A DNA stretch of 12,500 nt from Symbiodinium natans (GCA_905221605.1 CAJNDS010001924.1:1-12500); one strand, 5' to 3'; positions 1-6,958 are shown, counted from the first letter of the stretch. Program-made: numbers and translations. Notes: generated from the sequence alone by a model not told the origin.

Positions 1-172
1 AAAAAAAAAAAAAAAAAATCAAAAAGAAGAGAAAGATATTTAGCAAAGCATGCGCCTCAACACCCTGTGAGCCCTACTCAGTTTGGTTAAACCTTGTGAG
101 CCTAACCCTAAAGCCCAAAGCCTAAAAAGCACCCTAATCACCCTAAGCCCCCCTTGAGCCCTGACCTCTGAG

Positions 173-233
173 GCGCACGGACGGCTACACCTGGTCTTCG
201 GTGCTCAGCGCCTGCGAGCAGACACACGACTGG
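173..233 (+). CDS. PPR gene exon 1 of window (internal exon)
   Basis: Acceptor AG at 171-172, first base G completes a codon from an upstream exon outside the window, donor GTGGCT at 234. It reads RTDGYTWSSVLSACEQTHDW: repeat positions 29-35 of one PPR and 1-13 of the next, with S-A-C at 5-7 and W at 13. I preferred the donor at 234 over GTGCTT at 243, because only 234 gives exactly 35 residues to the next repeat once joined to exon 2. Being internal, it shows that the gene begins upstream. Confidence 0.72.
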
Positions 234-3200
234 GTGGCTTGGGTGCTTCGCTCCCTAAGCCCGACCATGCCTCAACCCGCAAACCTTGAGTCTCTGAAAA
301 AAACCCTGAGCCAAACCCAAAAGCCCCAAAACTTCTAAGCCCCTAGGCCCCAAAACCCTAAACCCCTAAAGGCAGAACTGCCCCAGGTCGTCGTATTGGC
401 TCTGCTGTCCGCCATGCGAACCAAGAAGATTCGCTTGGACTGTGGCCTTAGATTGAAGGTTTTGGGGCTCGCGGCTTTCGGGTCTAGAGGGTGCAGGATT
501 TATATAGGCGTTACAGGGTTGATGGGGTTTGGTGTGTTAAGCGAGGGGCCTCTGGGTTCTGGTTCTAGTGGTTTTGGTTCAGGATTGTAGCCTTGGGATG
601 CCGCGAATCTTCACATATTCCTGCCCGACTGAGGCCTTCAGCACGAACCCCCCACCCCTTCCCCCACTCGAGGTCTAGACCTTAAACTTCAACCTTCCAC
701 GCCTGCAGAACTAAAGGTTCGGGTTTCTTCTGGCTTGTGCGCGAAATCCCGAATCTTGTGCCCACGACATAACTATACAACGCCATGCTCAGACCATTTT
801 GGGGGGCTTCCGCTTGCATTGCTGAGCTTGGCAGGACGCCGTGTGCTGCAGTGCTTCCATCAACGCATGCCAGCAGCTGTGAACGAATCCATGGTTTTTG
901 TTTGATCACAGGGTTACTGCAACTCGACCCAAACTTAACCCCCAAACCCCTTTATGCCCTCCTAAACCCCTAACACCTACAGGGCCTGTAACCCTGAATC
1001 CTCAAAAGGCTCGTGATTTTGGGGTTTAGGCGATTTTTTTGAGGACTAGCGGATGTAGCTTAGGATTGAGCATTCACAGCTTATGAGGTTTACGGTGGTT
1101 GCGGGTCTAGGAGTCAGGGTTTCCCCTTAAACCCTATCAGGTCGCAAGTCCCCCGTGCCGGTCCTAAAGCAAAGGTCTCAAACGCCTGACCCCACGTCCT
1201 AGAAACCTTAAGGTCCTGAACCTCTAAGGCCCTGAGGCCCAGAGGCCCAGAGGCCCTAAGGCCCTAAGGCCTTAAGGGTCTAAGGCCCTAAGGCTCTAAG
1301 GCCCGAAGGCCCTGAGGACCTGAACCCACTGAGACCTAAGGCAAGCGGAGCAGTGGGTTCGTGCCCTGGCGCTCTTGCATAGCATGGTCTCGGAGGGCAT
1401 CCCACAGACCCTTGGCCGCCACCCATGCTTAATGCCTTGGGTTCCGGGTTTAGGGTTCAGGGCTTGGGGGCTTAGGGGCTTAGGGGTTTGGATGTTAAGA
1501 TTCAGGGTTCAAGGGTCCAAGAGGTTAGGGAGAAGGGGCAGGGAAGTATCAGGGGTTTCGCATTTCGCATTCAGGGGCTCAGGGGATAGGGGTTGAGGAG
1601 TCGGGTTAAGAGCTTCGGGGAAAGTTTTTTTTGTCAATTTGTCAAACCTCAAGTCTTTATGGACCATGATGAAAGATGAAGGCTAACAACTGTACACCCT
1701 AACAAAGAACTGAACCCCAAAATCCTGCACACCAACTCTGAACCCAAGTCTAAAACCCTTCGGAAAGCCCGAAGCCCTCCACCCTAAACCTCCCCATGAA
1801 CCCTATAAACCACACACCCACATTCAGACCCTAAACCCCCCATGAACCCTAATATTCCACACACCCAAATTACAAACCCTGAGCCGGGAGGAACACTGTG
1901 ACCTTCAACGCTGCGATCAGCGCCTGCGAGGGGGCCGGGAAGTGGCAGGCTCGGTTTGGGCTGCAGGGGCTTCTGCCTCTAGGGCCCCTGGTTCCGAAAC
2001 CTGAGGATTCAGGGTTTTTAAAGGTTGACGTGTTCAGGGCTGTAGAGCTCTAGGGTTCTTAGGGTTCAGGGTTCAGGGTTTAGGGTTTAGGGTTTAGGGT
2101 TTAGGGTTTAGGGGGTTTGAACATTTAGGCTTGTAGGGTTTTAGGCTTACAGGGATTCAGGTTTGTAGGCTACGGGGGTCAGGAGAGCCTTCCTGCTCTT
2201 TGCCGCGTTTTAGCTTTGGCTTGCTGGGTCTTAGGGGGGAATCAGGGAACCAAGAATCCTACAGAATCTCTTATAGGGTATAATACAGAGAAAGATAGAT
2301 AGGGGTTATAAGGTGCCTAATTCCCGACTGAGCACTAGTGAATTGAAGCTATCTTCGTGCTCTTGCCAGGAAGCCCTTTCCTTGCTTGACATGATGGGCA
2401 CCGGGTCACACCAGACACCTGGCACTAAACACCCTCAACACCCAAACGCCCTACACCACACCTGGCACTAGGCACCCTAAACACCCTAACCCTAAGAACC
2501 CTAATGAACCCTAAGAACCCTAAGCACCCTAAGCACCCTAAGCACCTTAAACACTCCAAACACCCCGAAAGACGTCTAAACACCCTCAACACCCTGAAAA
2601 CCCTTAGCTGGTTCCTAAACCCTAAACCCTAAGCTGCGGGAGTGTCGGTGCCTGGGATTTGAGGTTCGGGGTTTCAGAGTGATTTCGGATGCGAGTTTCA
2701 ATGCACTGGGCCCTAACTCTTAATTCTTAAGGGCTGAAAGGAGGGCTTGGGATGCTTTGGGGGTTTTGGGGTTTGGGGTTTAGACTTTGTGGTACTTTAC
2801 TATAACTTTAGATCTTTAGCTTTTTTGGGTTTATTGGGTTTCTTTAAGGCAGTTAAAAATTTAATTTATAGCTACCCTCCTAAGTGCAGCCAAGTAGAGT
2901 TTAACCCGAATGAAGCCTTCAAGGGTTTGGCGTGGCATAAAAGCAACAGCCGCTGAAACCCTAAGCCCGAAACCGTCGAAGCAGCAAAAGCTCCCAGCCT
3001 CTCCCCCCCCAAAAAAAAACAACAACAAGAGGGAACATGAACAACACAAAAGCAGTCTTACAGGGATCTACAGTGCTGAAACCCAAAGAACAAAGTCTAG
3101 GGTAGAACCTGAAAACACTATCTCCTACCCCGAGGAGGACGACGATCAGCTACAACGCCGCCATGAGCGCCTGCGGCTCTGCAGGGCACTGGTCGCCACC

Positions 3201-5564
3201 TCAGCAGTACTGCGGTTTGGGGTTTTTCAGGCTTTTAGGACCATGTAGGCTTGTTTGGCTTCTAGGGTCTTTCAGGGTGTTTTTTTCAGGGTTTTAGGTT
3301 GTTTTTTTTTTTTTTTTACGGGTTTGGGGGGCTCTGGCTTTAGGCTTATATAAGTTTTTGTGATCAGAGGGTTGTGGTGAGAGTTAGGTATTGCCAGCGG
3401 AGGGAGGCCCCGAGCTCTACACTGTGCCAGCACTGTATTTCTAAACACCGGACGCTGGCCCCTGAGCACTTCCTGGCGTCGAATCCTAAGCCCTAAAACA
3501 TCATTTTAGGGCGGTTTGTGTGAGAGATCTTCTTAAGGGAAAGCAGCGCATTGACAGGAGTACCTCAAGCCGTGCAAGGGCTGTTGTGTTTTCACTGTGC
3601 CAGCCCAAGCATTAGAAGCAGCAATCGCTTGCAAGGGTCAAAGAAAGGGGGAACTTCGTGCTGAACCATGTGGCACATTGTGGCACTGGAAGCCCCGCTT
3701 GGAAACCCAAATCTGCATGTGGCCGCCGGCGTGTGTGGCATTAGAAGCTGCAGGGTGTAGGGTTTAGGGTTTGGGGTCGTGCAGGGCTTCTGGAGGGTTT
3801 AGGGTTTTGGGATTCAATCTTCTCGCAGAGGCCCTTGGTCTTGGAGCTCTTCAACCAGATGACCAGCGAAGACCTGGCAAGCTCCTGAGCCTTTCTCTTG
3901 ACCATCGTGTTTGGGATCTAAACTTAAGGGGCAACCATGGGCAACCCCAGATCCTGAGTGTTAAGCCATGAGCCCGAAGCCAACATCCCCCAACATCCCC
4001 CCGCACTGTAAAGCCCTAGAGGCCCAGCACGTGATATGAGGCAGGATACTTGCTATTGGTTGCCCCAGAAGGACGCCCAATGTAATCACCCAAGGATCTT
4101 CAGGAAAGATAGCTACACTCACCGATGCAACATTCCAAGCCCTTATCTGCCACATACGGCTGAAACGCTAAACCTCAACACAGTCTTTGAAGCGCTAAAC
4201 AGCCCTGAGAATCCCTGAGCGCCAAAGACCCCTCCACAGCCCTATAAAGACGCAAAAGCCCAACTAAGCCCTTGAGAACAACTGTCCCAACCTTGAACCC
4301 TCAAGCCTTAGCAACAACATTTTCCAAACACGTCGTAGACCCTTGAACCCCAAACCTTGCAGTCCCTGCAGAAGCCCTGAAAACACGTAGCGGGCTGCCA
4401 GTACAAACCCTTTAAACTCTCACACCCCAAAAGCCCTTCTCAAATGCTCCTATGACATCTCTTCCCTTAAATGCACATTGTCTGACCCCCTGAACCCCTC
4501 GGTCTACAAACCTTAACCGACAATGCCTCAAATCCCTCACAGGAGGCCACGGAGATCTCGGCGGCCGCAGCTCTGGCGCCCCTTGCGGCGGCCAGTGCCT
4601 GGGGCGCGGCGCTGGCTCTGGCGGAGGCGCTTCCGGTAACACTGTACTACGGTTAAATATTCTAGAATCGGTCAGTCATGCGTAGTTGTGAGGGGAAGTC
4701 TGCTTTATCATTCTTACAACTATTGGCGTTATGATCGTTCCTGACACTAACCTGGCCATTTTCATTTTTATTGTCATGTGCAGCTTCTCGTTTTCCACAC
4801 ATTGCTATCGTGGTAGGGGCAGCCTCAGTAGCAGCACCGGCAGTAGGAGTTGGAGTCGGAGTCGGAGTAGGAGTAGGAGTAGCAGCAGGAGCAGGAGTAG
4901 GAGGACGAGTAGGAATAGGAGTGGGAGTAGGAGTGGGAGGTAGGAGTAGGAGCTAGGAGGAAGGAGGTAGGAGGAAGGAGGTAGGAGGAAGGAGGTCGGA
5001 GGAAGGAGGTAGGAGTAGGTCCGGAGTAGGTAGGAGGAGGTAGGAGGTAGGAGGAAGGAGGTGGGAGGTAGGAGGCAGGAGGTGGGAGGTAGGAGGCAGG
5101 AGGCATGAGGTAGGACTGCAGGAGGTAGGAAATAGGAGGTATACGAGGTAGGAGGTAGGAGCAGGAGATGTGGGTTTGTTTGAGGTCTTAAGGCTTACCT
5201 GTGCTTAGCTCTGTGCTTTTGTGCTGTGTGGTTTTTCCCCCCGAGCGGCTCCAACATGCCTTTGCCGCCGTCGTCCGTGTTTGCTGGAAAGAAAAAGCAA
5301 TTAAAGGTCATTGACCAACAGCTGCAAAACACAGACGACAAGAATCAGCGTGCGAAAAGGGCTCCGTGGTCTTTCGTTTTGGGCGTCTTGGTTGGGTTTA
5401 GGGTTTAGGGTTTCAGGGTTTGAGGGTTTTCAGGCAGAAGTCCGCGTAGAGCGCTCTCTGGAAGATCTTCGGGGTCACGCCCCTCCTGGATGTTGGGGTG
5501 CAGGTCATCGAGCGGCGGGGACTTCTTCTGAATTCCGCGGTCTACGAGTGCGCCATCGAGGCAT
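173..5564 (+). CDS. Multi-exon PPR protein gene (partial; 10 exons joined)
   Basis: Proposed join: 173-233, 387-437, 835-872, 1341-1406, 1891-1948, 2370-2413, 3135-3191, 3831-3876, 4543-4635, 5513-5564. Every junction keeps frame, with donors GT (4), GC (3) or GA (3) and AG acceptors, nearly all AG|G. The joined protein repeats every 35 residues: position 1 N/S/A/E, 3-4 [AVS][ILM], 6-7 A-C, 13 W, 16-20 [AV]-L-x-L-[LFA], 23 M/L, 31 D/N/T, 35 Y/F. Five complete repeats follow one another without a slip, which unrelated fragments would not do. By family knowledge, tandem PPRs form paired helices that bind RNA, mostly in plastids or mitochondria. The start codon, any transit peptide and the 3' end are not in the confident part. 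I see no DYW, SMR or other added domain. The target RNA cannot be told. Exact splice edges are inference. Confidence 0.75.
234..386 (+). other. Intron 1, CCCTAA-like
   Basis: Starts GTGGCT, ends CCCCAG. About 150 bases with decayed CCCTAA/AACCC units on the plus strand up to the acceptor (for example CCCTAAACCCCTAAA at 356-370). The repeat itself supplies the pyrimidine-rich stretch before the AG. Confidence 0.6.
387..437 (+). CDS. PPR gene exon 2
   Basis: Acceptor CCCCAG|G, phase 0 at both ends, donor GACTGT (a GA donor) at 438. It reads VVVLALLSAMRTKKIRL, positions 14-30 of the repeat begun in exon 1: A-L-x-L-L helix face, M at 23. An ORF starting at the internal ATG at 414 runs on into the intron to 590, but its tail there is only degenerate TTTAGGG-like sequence and is not coding. 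The next exon starts with GAC, the same three bases as the intron start, so the exact cut could slide by up to three bases without changing the product. Confidence 0.72.
438..834 (+). other. Intron 2
   Basis: Starts GACTGT, ends TTGGCAG. The first part is G-rich decayed TTTAGGG (about 450-590); then C-rich sequence (645-665) and about 130 bases without clear repeats. ORFs on both strands (682-945 minus, 785-973 plus) have no recognisable product. Confidence 0.55.
835..872 (+). CDS. PPR gene exon 3
   Basis: Acceptor TTGGCAG|GAC, phase 0 start. It reads DAVCCSASINACQ, positions 31-35 then 1-8, ending in phase 2. Three donors in the same phase lie three bases apart (GCAGCT at 873, GCTGTG at 876, GTGAAC at 879). 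Only the first gives six steps from C7 to W13 and keeps the 35-residue period; the others would add one or two Q/L residues. The variants may be alternative products. The repeat has S rather than N at position 1 and N at position 5. Confidence 0.68.
873..1340 (+). other. Intron 3
   Basis: Starts GCAGCT, ends CCTAAG. It holds AACCCC (930-975), TTTAGG on the opposite strand (1018-1115), then a run of AAGGCCCT units (about 1225-1320) that is a local decayed derivative, roughly AAGGCCCTG or GGCCCTAA repeated about ten times, just before the acceptor. Confidence 0.55.
1341..1406 (+). CDS. PPR gene exon 4
   Basis: Acceptor CCTAAG|G, first G completes the codon split from exon 3. It reads QAEQWVRALALLHSMVSEGI and then P plus two bases, repeat positions 9-30, with W13, A16-L17-x-L19-L20 and M23 all in place. 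Donor GACCCT at 1407 is a GA donor. The two bases left over join the first G of exon 5 to give Q30-N31, matching the usual P-N-T-V-T-F link between PPRs. No GT or GC donor in the right phase exists nearby. The third codon position is mostly G or C, unlike the intron around it. Confidence 0.78.
1407..1890 (+). other. Intron 4, G-rich then C-rich
   Basis: Starts GACCCT, ends CGGGAG. The 5' part (1440-1615) is TTAGGGGTT-like, the 3' part (1690-1885) is AACCCT-like with a short direct repeat of a CCC-ATGAACCCT unit around 1795 and 1840. The two halves are complementary in sense and could pair. Confidence 0.55.
1891..1948 (+). CDS. PPR gene exon 5
   Basis: Acceptor CCGGGAG|G. It reads NTVTFNAAISACEGAGKWQ: positions 31-35 and 1-14, the most typical PPR piece in the window (T-V-T-F-N-A-A-I-S-A-C-E ... 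W). Donor GCTCGG at 1949 is a GC donor in phase 0; GTTTGG at 1953 is in the wrong phase for exon 6. The sequence after the donor quickly decays to TTTAGGG-like repeat. Confidence 0.82.
2051..2115 (+). repeat. TTTAGGG array in intron 5
   Basis: About nine units, starting with TTCAGGG variants and becoming perfect TTTAGGG between 2077 and 2112. It lies within intron 5 (1949-2369), whose remaining 3' part (2200-2369) is repeat-poor. Confidence 0.9.
2370..2413 (+). CDS. PPR gene exon 6
   Basis: Acceptor TTGCCAG|G, phase 0. It reads EALSLLDMMGTGSH plus two bases, positions 15-29, with A-L-S-L-L and M23. Two donors are possible in the same phase: GTCACA at 2405 and GACACC at 2414. Only the GA donor at 2414, joined to 3135, keeps the exact 35-residue spacing to the next NAA motif; the GT choice loses three residues. 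This is the clearest choice between a GT and a GA site made by repeat register. Confidence 0.74.
2415..2640 (+). repeat. Decayed CCCTAA / CACCCTAAG repeats in intron 6
   Basis: An 8-9 base variant (AGCACCCTA, AAACACCCT) repeats many times, with one duplicated segment containing ACACCTGGCACTA (near 2415 and 2457). Intron 6 (2414-3134) then turns G-rich (2645-2860) and ends in mixed sequence with a poly-C/poly-A tract (3003-3019). Confidence 0.75.
3135..3191 (+). CDS. PPR gene exon 7
   Basis: Acceptor CCCGAG|G. It reads RTTISYNAAMSACGSAGH then two bases of W13, positions 30-35 and 1-13. Donor GTCGCC at 3192 splits the tryptophan codon (TG|G) and the first G of exon 8 restores it. A second AG three bases downstream (3136-3137) would drop one arginine and shorten the repeat to 34. 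The exon lies inside a longer ORF starting at 2910 whose other parts are intron sequence. Confidence 0.8.
3192..3830 (+). other. Intron 7, with repeat-poor middle
   Basis: TTTAGGG-like at both ends (3212-3330 and 3746-3806, including a poly-T run 3301-3317). The middle (about 3350-3740) lacks telomere units and holds short direct repeats: CACTGTGCCAGC at 3420 and 3593, and GCATTAGAAGC followed by A/T-GCA at about 3610 and 3739. No coding frame that fits the PPR chain was found there. Confidence 0.5.
3831..3876 (+). CDS. PPR gene exon 8
   Basis: Acceptor CGCAGAG|G; first G completes W13. It reads PLVLELFNQMTSEDL, positions 14-28, with V16-L17-x-L19-F20 and M23. Donor GCAAGC at 3877 is a GC donor in phase 0. 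Reading on without splicing meets TGA at 3886, which supports an intron here. The adjoining bases upstream are TTTAGGG-derived (3733-3805). Confidence 0.72.
3877..4542 (+). other. Intron 8, weak CCCTAA-like
   Basis: Starts GCAAGC, ends CTCACAG. Scattered AACCCT and AGCCCTGA units from 3960 to 4530 on the plus strand, strongly decayed. A 100-base stretch (4035-4135) is repeat-free but shows no PPR motif in any frame. Confidence 0.5.
4543..4635 (+). CDS. PPR gene exon 9 (alanine-rich repeat)
   Basis: Acceptor CCTCACAG|G, donor GTAACA at 4636, phase 0 at both ends, 31 codons. It begins EATEISAAAALAPL (positions 29-35 and 1-7) and ends W13-G-A-A-L-A-L-A-E-A-L-P24. Spacing is exact, but N1 and C7 are replaced by A and L and the piece is almost all alanine and leucine with very high GC. 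The opposite strand is open from 4642 to 4412, a shadow of this GC-rich exon. The unusual composition may mean a diverged repeat that keeps only the helical fold. Confidence 0.66.
4836..5168 (+). repeat. Homopurine GGAGTA / GGAGGTA microsatellite
   Basis: First about 100 bases are GGAGTC/GGAGTA hexamers, then GGAGGTA and GGAGGAA units to 5168. Nearly all purine on the plus strand. It produces spurious serine/arginine-rich and valine/glycine-rich ORFs in the plus frames and a Y/S/P-rich one on the minus strand. It lies inside intron 9 (4636-5512). Confidence 0.92.
5169..5512 (+). other. Remainder of intron 9
   Basis: Repeat-poor 5169-5390, then TTTAGGG units 5396-5432. A possible alternative acceptor CCCGAG|CGG at 5247 opens RLQHAFAAVVRVCWKEK in phase with exon 9, but this does not follow the PPR register, while 5513 does. 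It could be a skipped or alternative exon. Confidence 0.4.
5513..5564 (+). CDS. PPR gene exon 10
   Basis: Acceptor ATCGAG then CGG (the one acceptor here without a following G), phase 0. It reads RRGLLLNSAVYECAIEA plus T, positions 25-35 and 1-6, with G27-L28 and N31 as in typical PPR linkers and Y35 before the next helix. GTTTCT at 5565 is a phase 1 donor; reading through meets TAG at 5570. An earlier GC donor at 5561 is also possible. Continuation is proposed at 5737 but is weaker. Confidence 0.66.
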
Positions 5565-5736
5565 GTTTCTAGAGCTTTGGAGTGTTTTGGGTGCAGGGCT
5601 AGGCTGCGGGAGTTGGGGCTTTGGCTTAGGCTCAGGAGTTTCATGATCAGCCCAACCCTCAATCCTCAGCATGGATGTCTCTCTTGGTGCAGTCTTAACA
5701 AACAGAGGGATGTAGTATGGATGACGGATTGATCAG

Positions 5737-5755
5737 TTGTGGGGTGGGAGCCTTG
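5737..5755 (+). CDS. Possible 19-base PPR microexon (exon 11)
   Basis: AG at 5735-5736; two bases complete the codon split at exon 10, then V-G-W-E-P and two bases before a GC donor (GCGCCC, 5756). This covers repeat positions 7-13 in correct phase, and the next candidate exon at 6106 also fits phase and register. Against it, position 7 becomes F rather than C and position 13 becomes C rather than W, and a 19-base exon can arise by chance. Treat as tentative. Confidence 0.3.
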
Positions 5756-5774
5756 GCGCCCCTAGTTCCCGAAG

Positions 5775-6056
5775 CCTAAACCTTACGTCCCAAATTCTAG
5801 ACCCCAAGCCCTTAAACCTTAAACCCCAAACCCCAAAACCCCAAAACCCCCAACCCCAAACCCCAAACCCCAAGCCCCAAACTCCAAACCCCAAACCCCA
5901 AGCCCCAAACCCCAAACCCCAAACCCAACCCAAACCCCCAACCCCCAACCCCCAACCCCCAACCCCAAACCCCAAACCCCAAACCCCAAACCCTAAACCC
6001 TAAACCCTAAACCCTAAACCCTAAGCCCTAAACCCTAGACCTTACAACCCTAAAGC
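5775..6056 (+). repeat. CCCCAAA / CCCTAAA array
   Basis: A mostly CCCCAAA (and CCCCCAA) variant array from about 5815 to 5985, passing into perfect CCCTAAA from 5988 to 6035. Both strands are open through it (P-K-P-Q-T-rich on plus, G-V-W-G-L-rich on minus); these are repeat artefacts. Confidence 0.92.
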
Positions 6057-6105
6057 CTTGAAACCCCCAAAGCCTCAACCTCCCGAAGGCCTTGAGCCGG
6101 GGCAG

Positions 6106-6161
6106 CGGCGGCGGGGGCCGCGTCGCCGAGCTGATGGCTGGCAACTCGCTGCTGGTTTCGT
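6106..6161 (+). CDS. Possible PPR exon 12 (glycine-rich)
   Basis: AG at 6104-6105, then GGGGRVAELMAGNSLLVS, positions 14-31, with M at 23 and L28 matching the family. GC-rich sequence stands out sharply from flanking TTTAGGG/CCCTAAA. Donors in different phases are available: GTTTCG at 6155, GTGCTT at 6160 and GCTTCT at 6162; the end given here uses the last. The glycine run at 14-17 is poor for a helix. Could be a degenerate repeat or a neighbouring reading frame. Confidence 0.38.
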
Positions 6162-6456
6162 GCTTCTAGGGCTTTAGGGCTTGTCTAGGGTTTAGGGTTT
6201 ATTTAGGGTTTAGGGTTTGGGGTTTAGGGCTTGGGTTTTGAGGCGTTTCTCTAGGGTTTGGGGTTTAGGCTTCAATTATTGTTTCTGTAGCCTTCGGGAT
6301 TGTTTTAGGGCGTTTCCGCATGTAGCGTGTTTGGGGTTGAGCCCGACAAGAAATCCTGGAGTTCCTCAAACCCATAAAAACCCCAAGATAAGCCCCTTAA
6401 ACCTCTATAGTGCAAACCCGAACCCTGAACCCTATAAACCTCACATACACCAAACC
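6162..6456 (+). repeat. TTTAGGG then AACCC units
   Basis: G-rich units 6170-6270, then repeat-poor, then AACCC-type units 6365-6456. Same G-then-C order as the introns upstream. Confidence 0.6.
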
Positions 6457-6460
6457 TAAG

Positions 6461-6551
6461 CCCGGTGGTGGCTATATCAGCCTATATGAACCGTTCATGG
6501 CCCTGATCATGGAATGCGGCGATCCCCGTAGTTATAAGCCTGCTAAGCGAG
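6461..6551 (+). pseudogene. PPR-like relic with in-frame stop
   Basis: In one plus frame the bases read PVVAISAYMNRSWP, then TGA, then S-W-N-A-A-I-P-V-V-I-S-L-L-S-E before TAA. The A-I-S-A and W-N-A-A-I / I-S-L-L-S-E strings look like PPR pieces, but W is one step too close and the stop breaks the frame. It lies in a repeat-poor stretch (about 6457-6660). It may be a decayed repeat, part of a gene with introns I cannot place, or chance. Confidence 0.25.
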
Positions 6552-6699
6552 TAAAATACCGCCTAAGAGGCTTGAGAGCCTCCATGATAGACATGCATCT
6601 TTTCTATACATTTGCAAATGTATCTTTTCGTGATATAGACATATACACATTTATTTGCGTCATAATTACATATATGTGTCTATCTCTCTCTTTCTCTCT

Positions 6700-6708
6700 A
6701 TACATATA

Positions 6709-6741
<33 letters not shown>

Positions 6742-6817
6742 TCTGAATAGTAGGCTATATATATATATATATAGCATATATATATATATATATATACATG
6801 TATTCTGAATAGTAGGC
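6700..6817 (+). repeat. AT microsatellite with duplicated 15-mer
   Basis: Three (TA)n blocks separated by two copies of TTCTGAATAGTAGGC (6741-6755 and 6803-6817), a period of 62 bases. This looks like a tandem duplication of [TA block + 15-mer]. Preceded by a CT-rich stretch (6680-6700). Confidence 0.9.
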
Positions 6818-6846
6818 AGAATAGCCTCAAGACAAATGACTTGCAG

Positions 6847-6888
6847 GTCTCGACACGTTCGCTGCGGAAGTGCTTCACTCGGCGCCGG
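6847..6888 (+). CDS. Exon-like GC-rich segment, unresolved
   Basis: AG at 6845-6846 precedes a GC-rich stretch between the AT tract and a telomere-like array. Frame with two leading bases: LDTFAAEVLHSAP, in phase with a GC donor at 6162 and roughly in PPR register (F-A-A at 1-3). Frame with one leading base continues through G-A-G-W-W-A-A-K-E. Possible donor GTGGTG at 6889. The two readings cannot be separated by eye. Confidence 0.3.
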
Positions 6889-6958
6889 GTGGTGGGCGGC
6901 AAAAGAAGTGCCGAGCTCCTGGGTTTGGGGTCGAGAGTCTGGGTTGAGGGTTTAATTA

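Noticed and set aside
1-18. Poly-A run as a retroposed transcript tail
   Set aside because: It lies at the window edge with nothing recognisable upstream to judge.
240-250. GT donor at 243 for exon 1
   Set aside because: In phase, but adds three residues after W13 and breaks the register.
2397-2408. GT donor at 2405 for exon 6
   Set aside because: In phase, but joins to a 32-residue repeat; the GA site at 2414 restores 35.
4412-4642. 76-residue minus ORF with proline/arginine
   Set aside because: Antisense shadow of the GC-rich exon 9.
4731-5106. SR-rich, glycine/valine-rich and tyrosine/serine-rich ORFs on both strands
   Set aside because: All come from the GGAGTA/GGAGGTA microsatellite; an SR splicing factor was considered but no RNA-recognition motif flanks it.
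5737-6003. 88-residue plus ORF and the 80-residue minus ORF over it
   Set aside because: Direct translation of CCCCAAA/CCCTAAA repeats on both strands; low complexity, no start context, no family.
6410-6902. 132-residue plus ORF and 78-residue minus ORF
   Set aside because: Half of each is I-Y-I-Y from the TA microsatellite; only the 6461-6551 part has any interest, in another frame.
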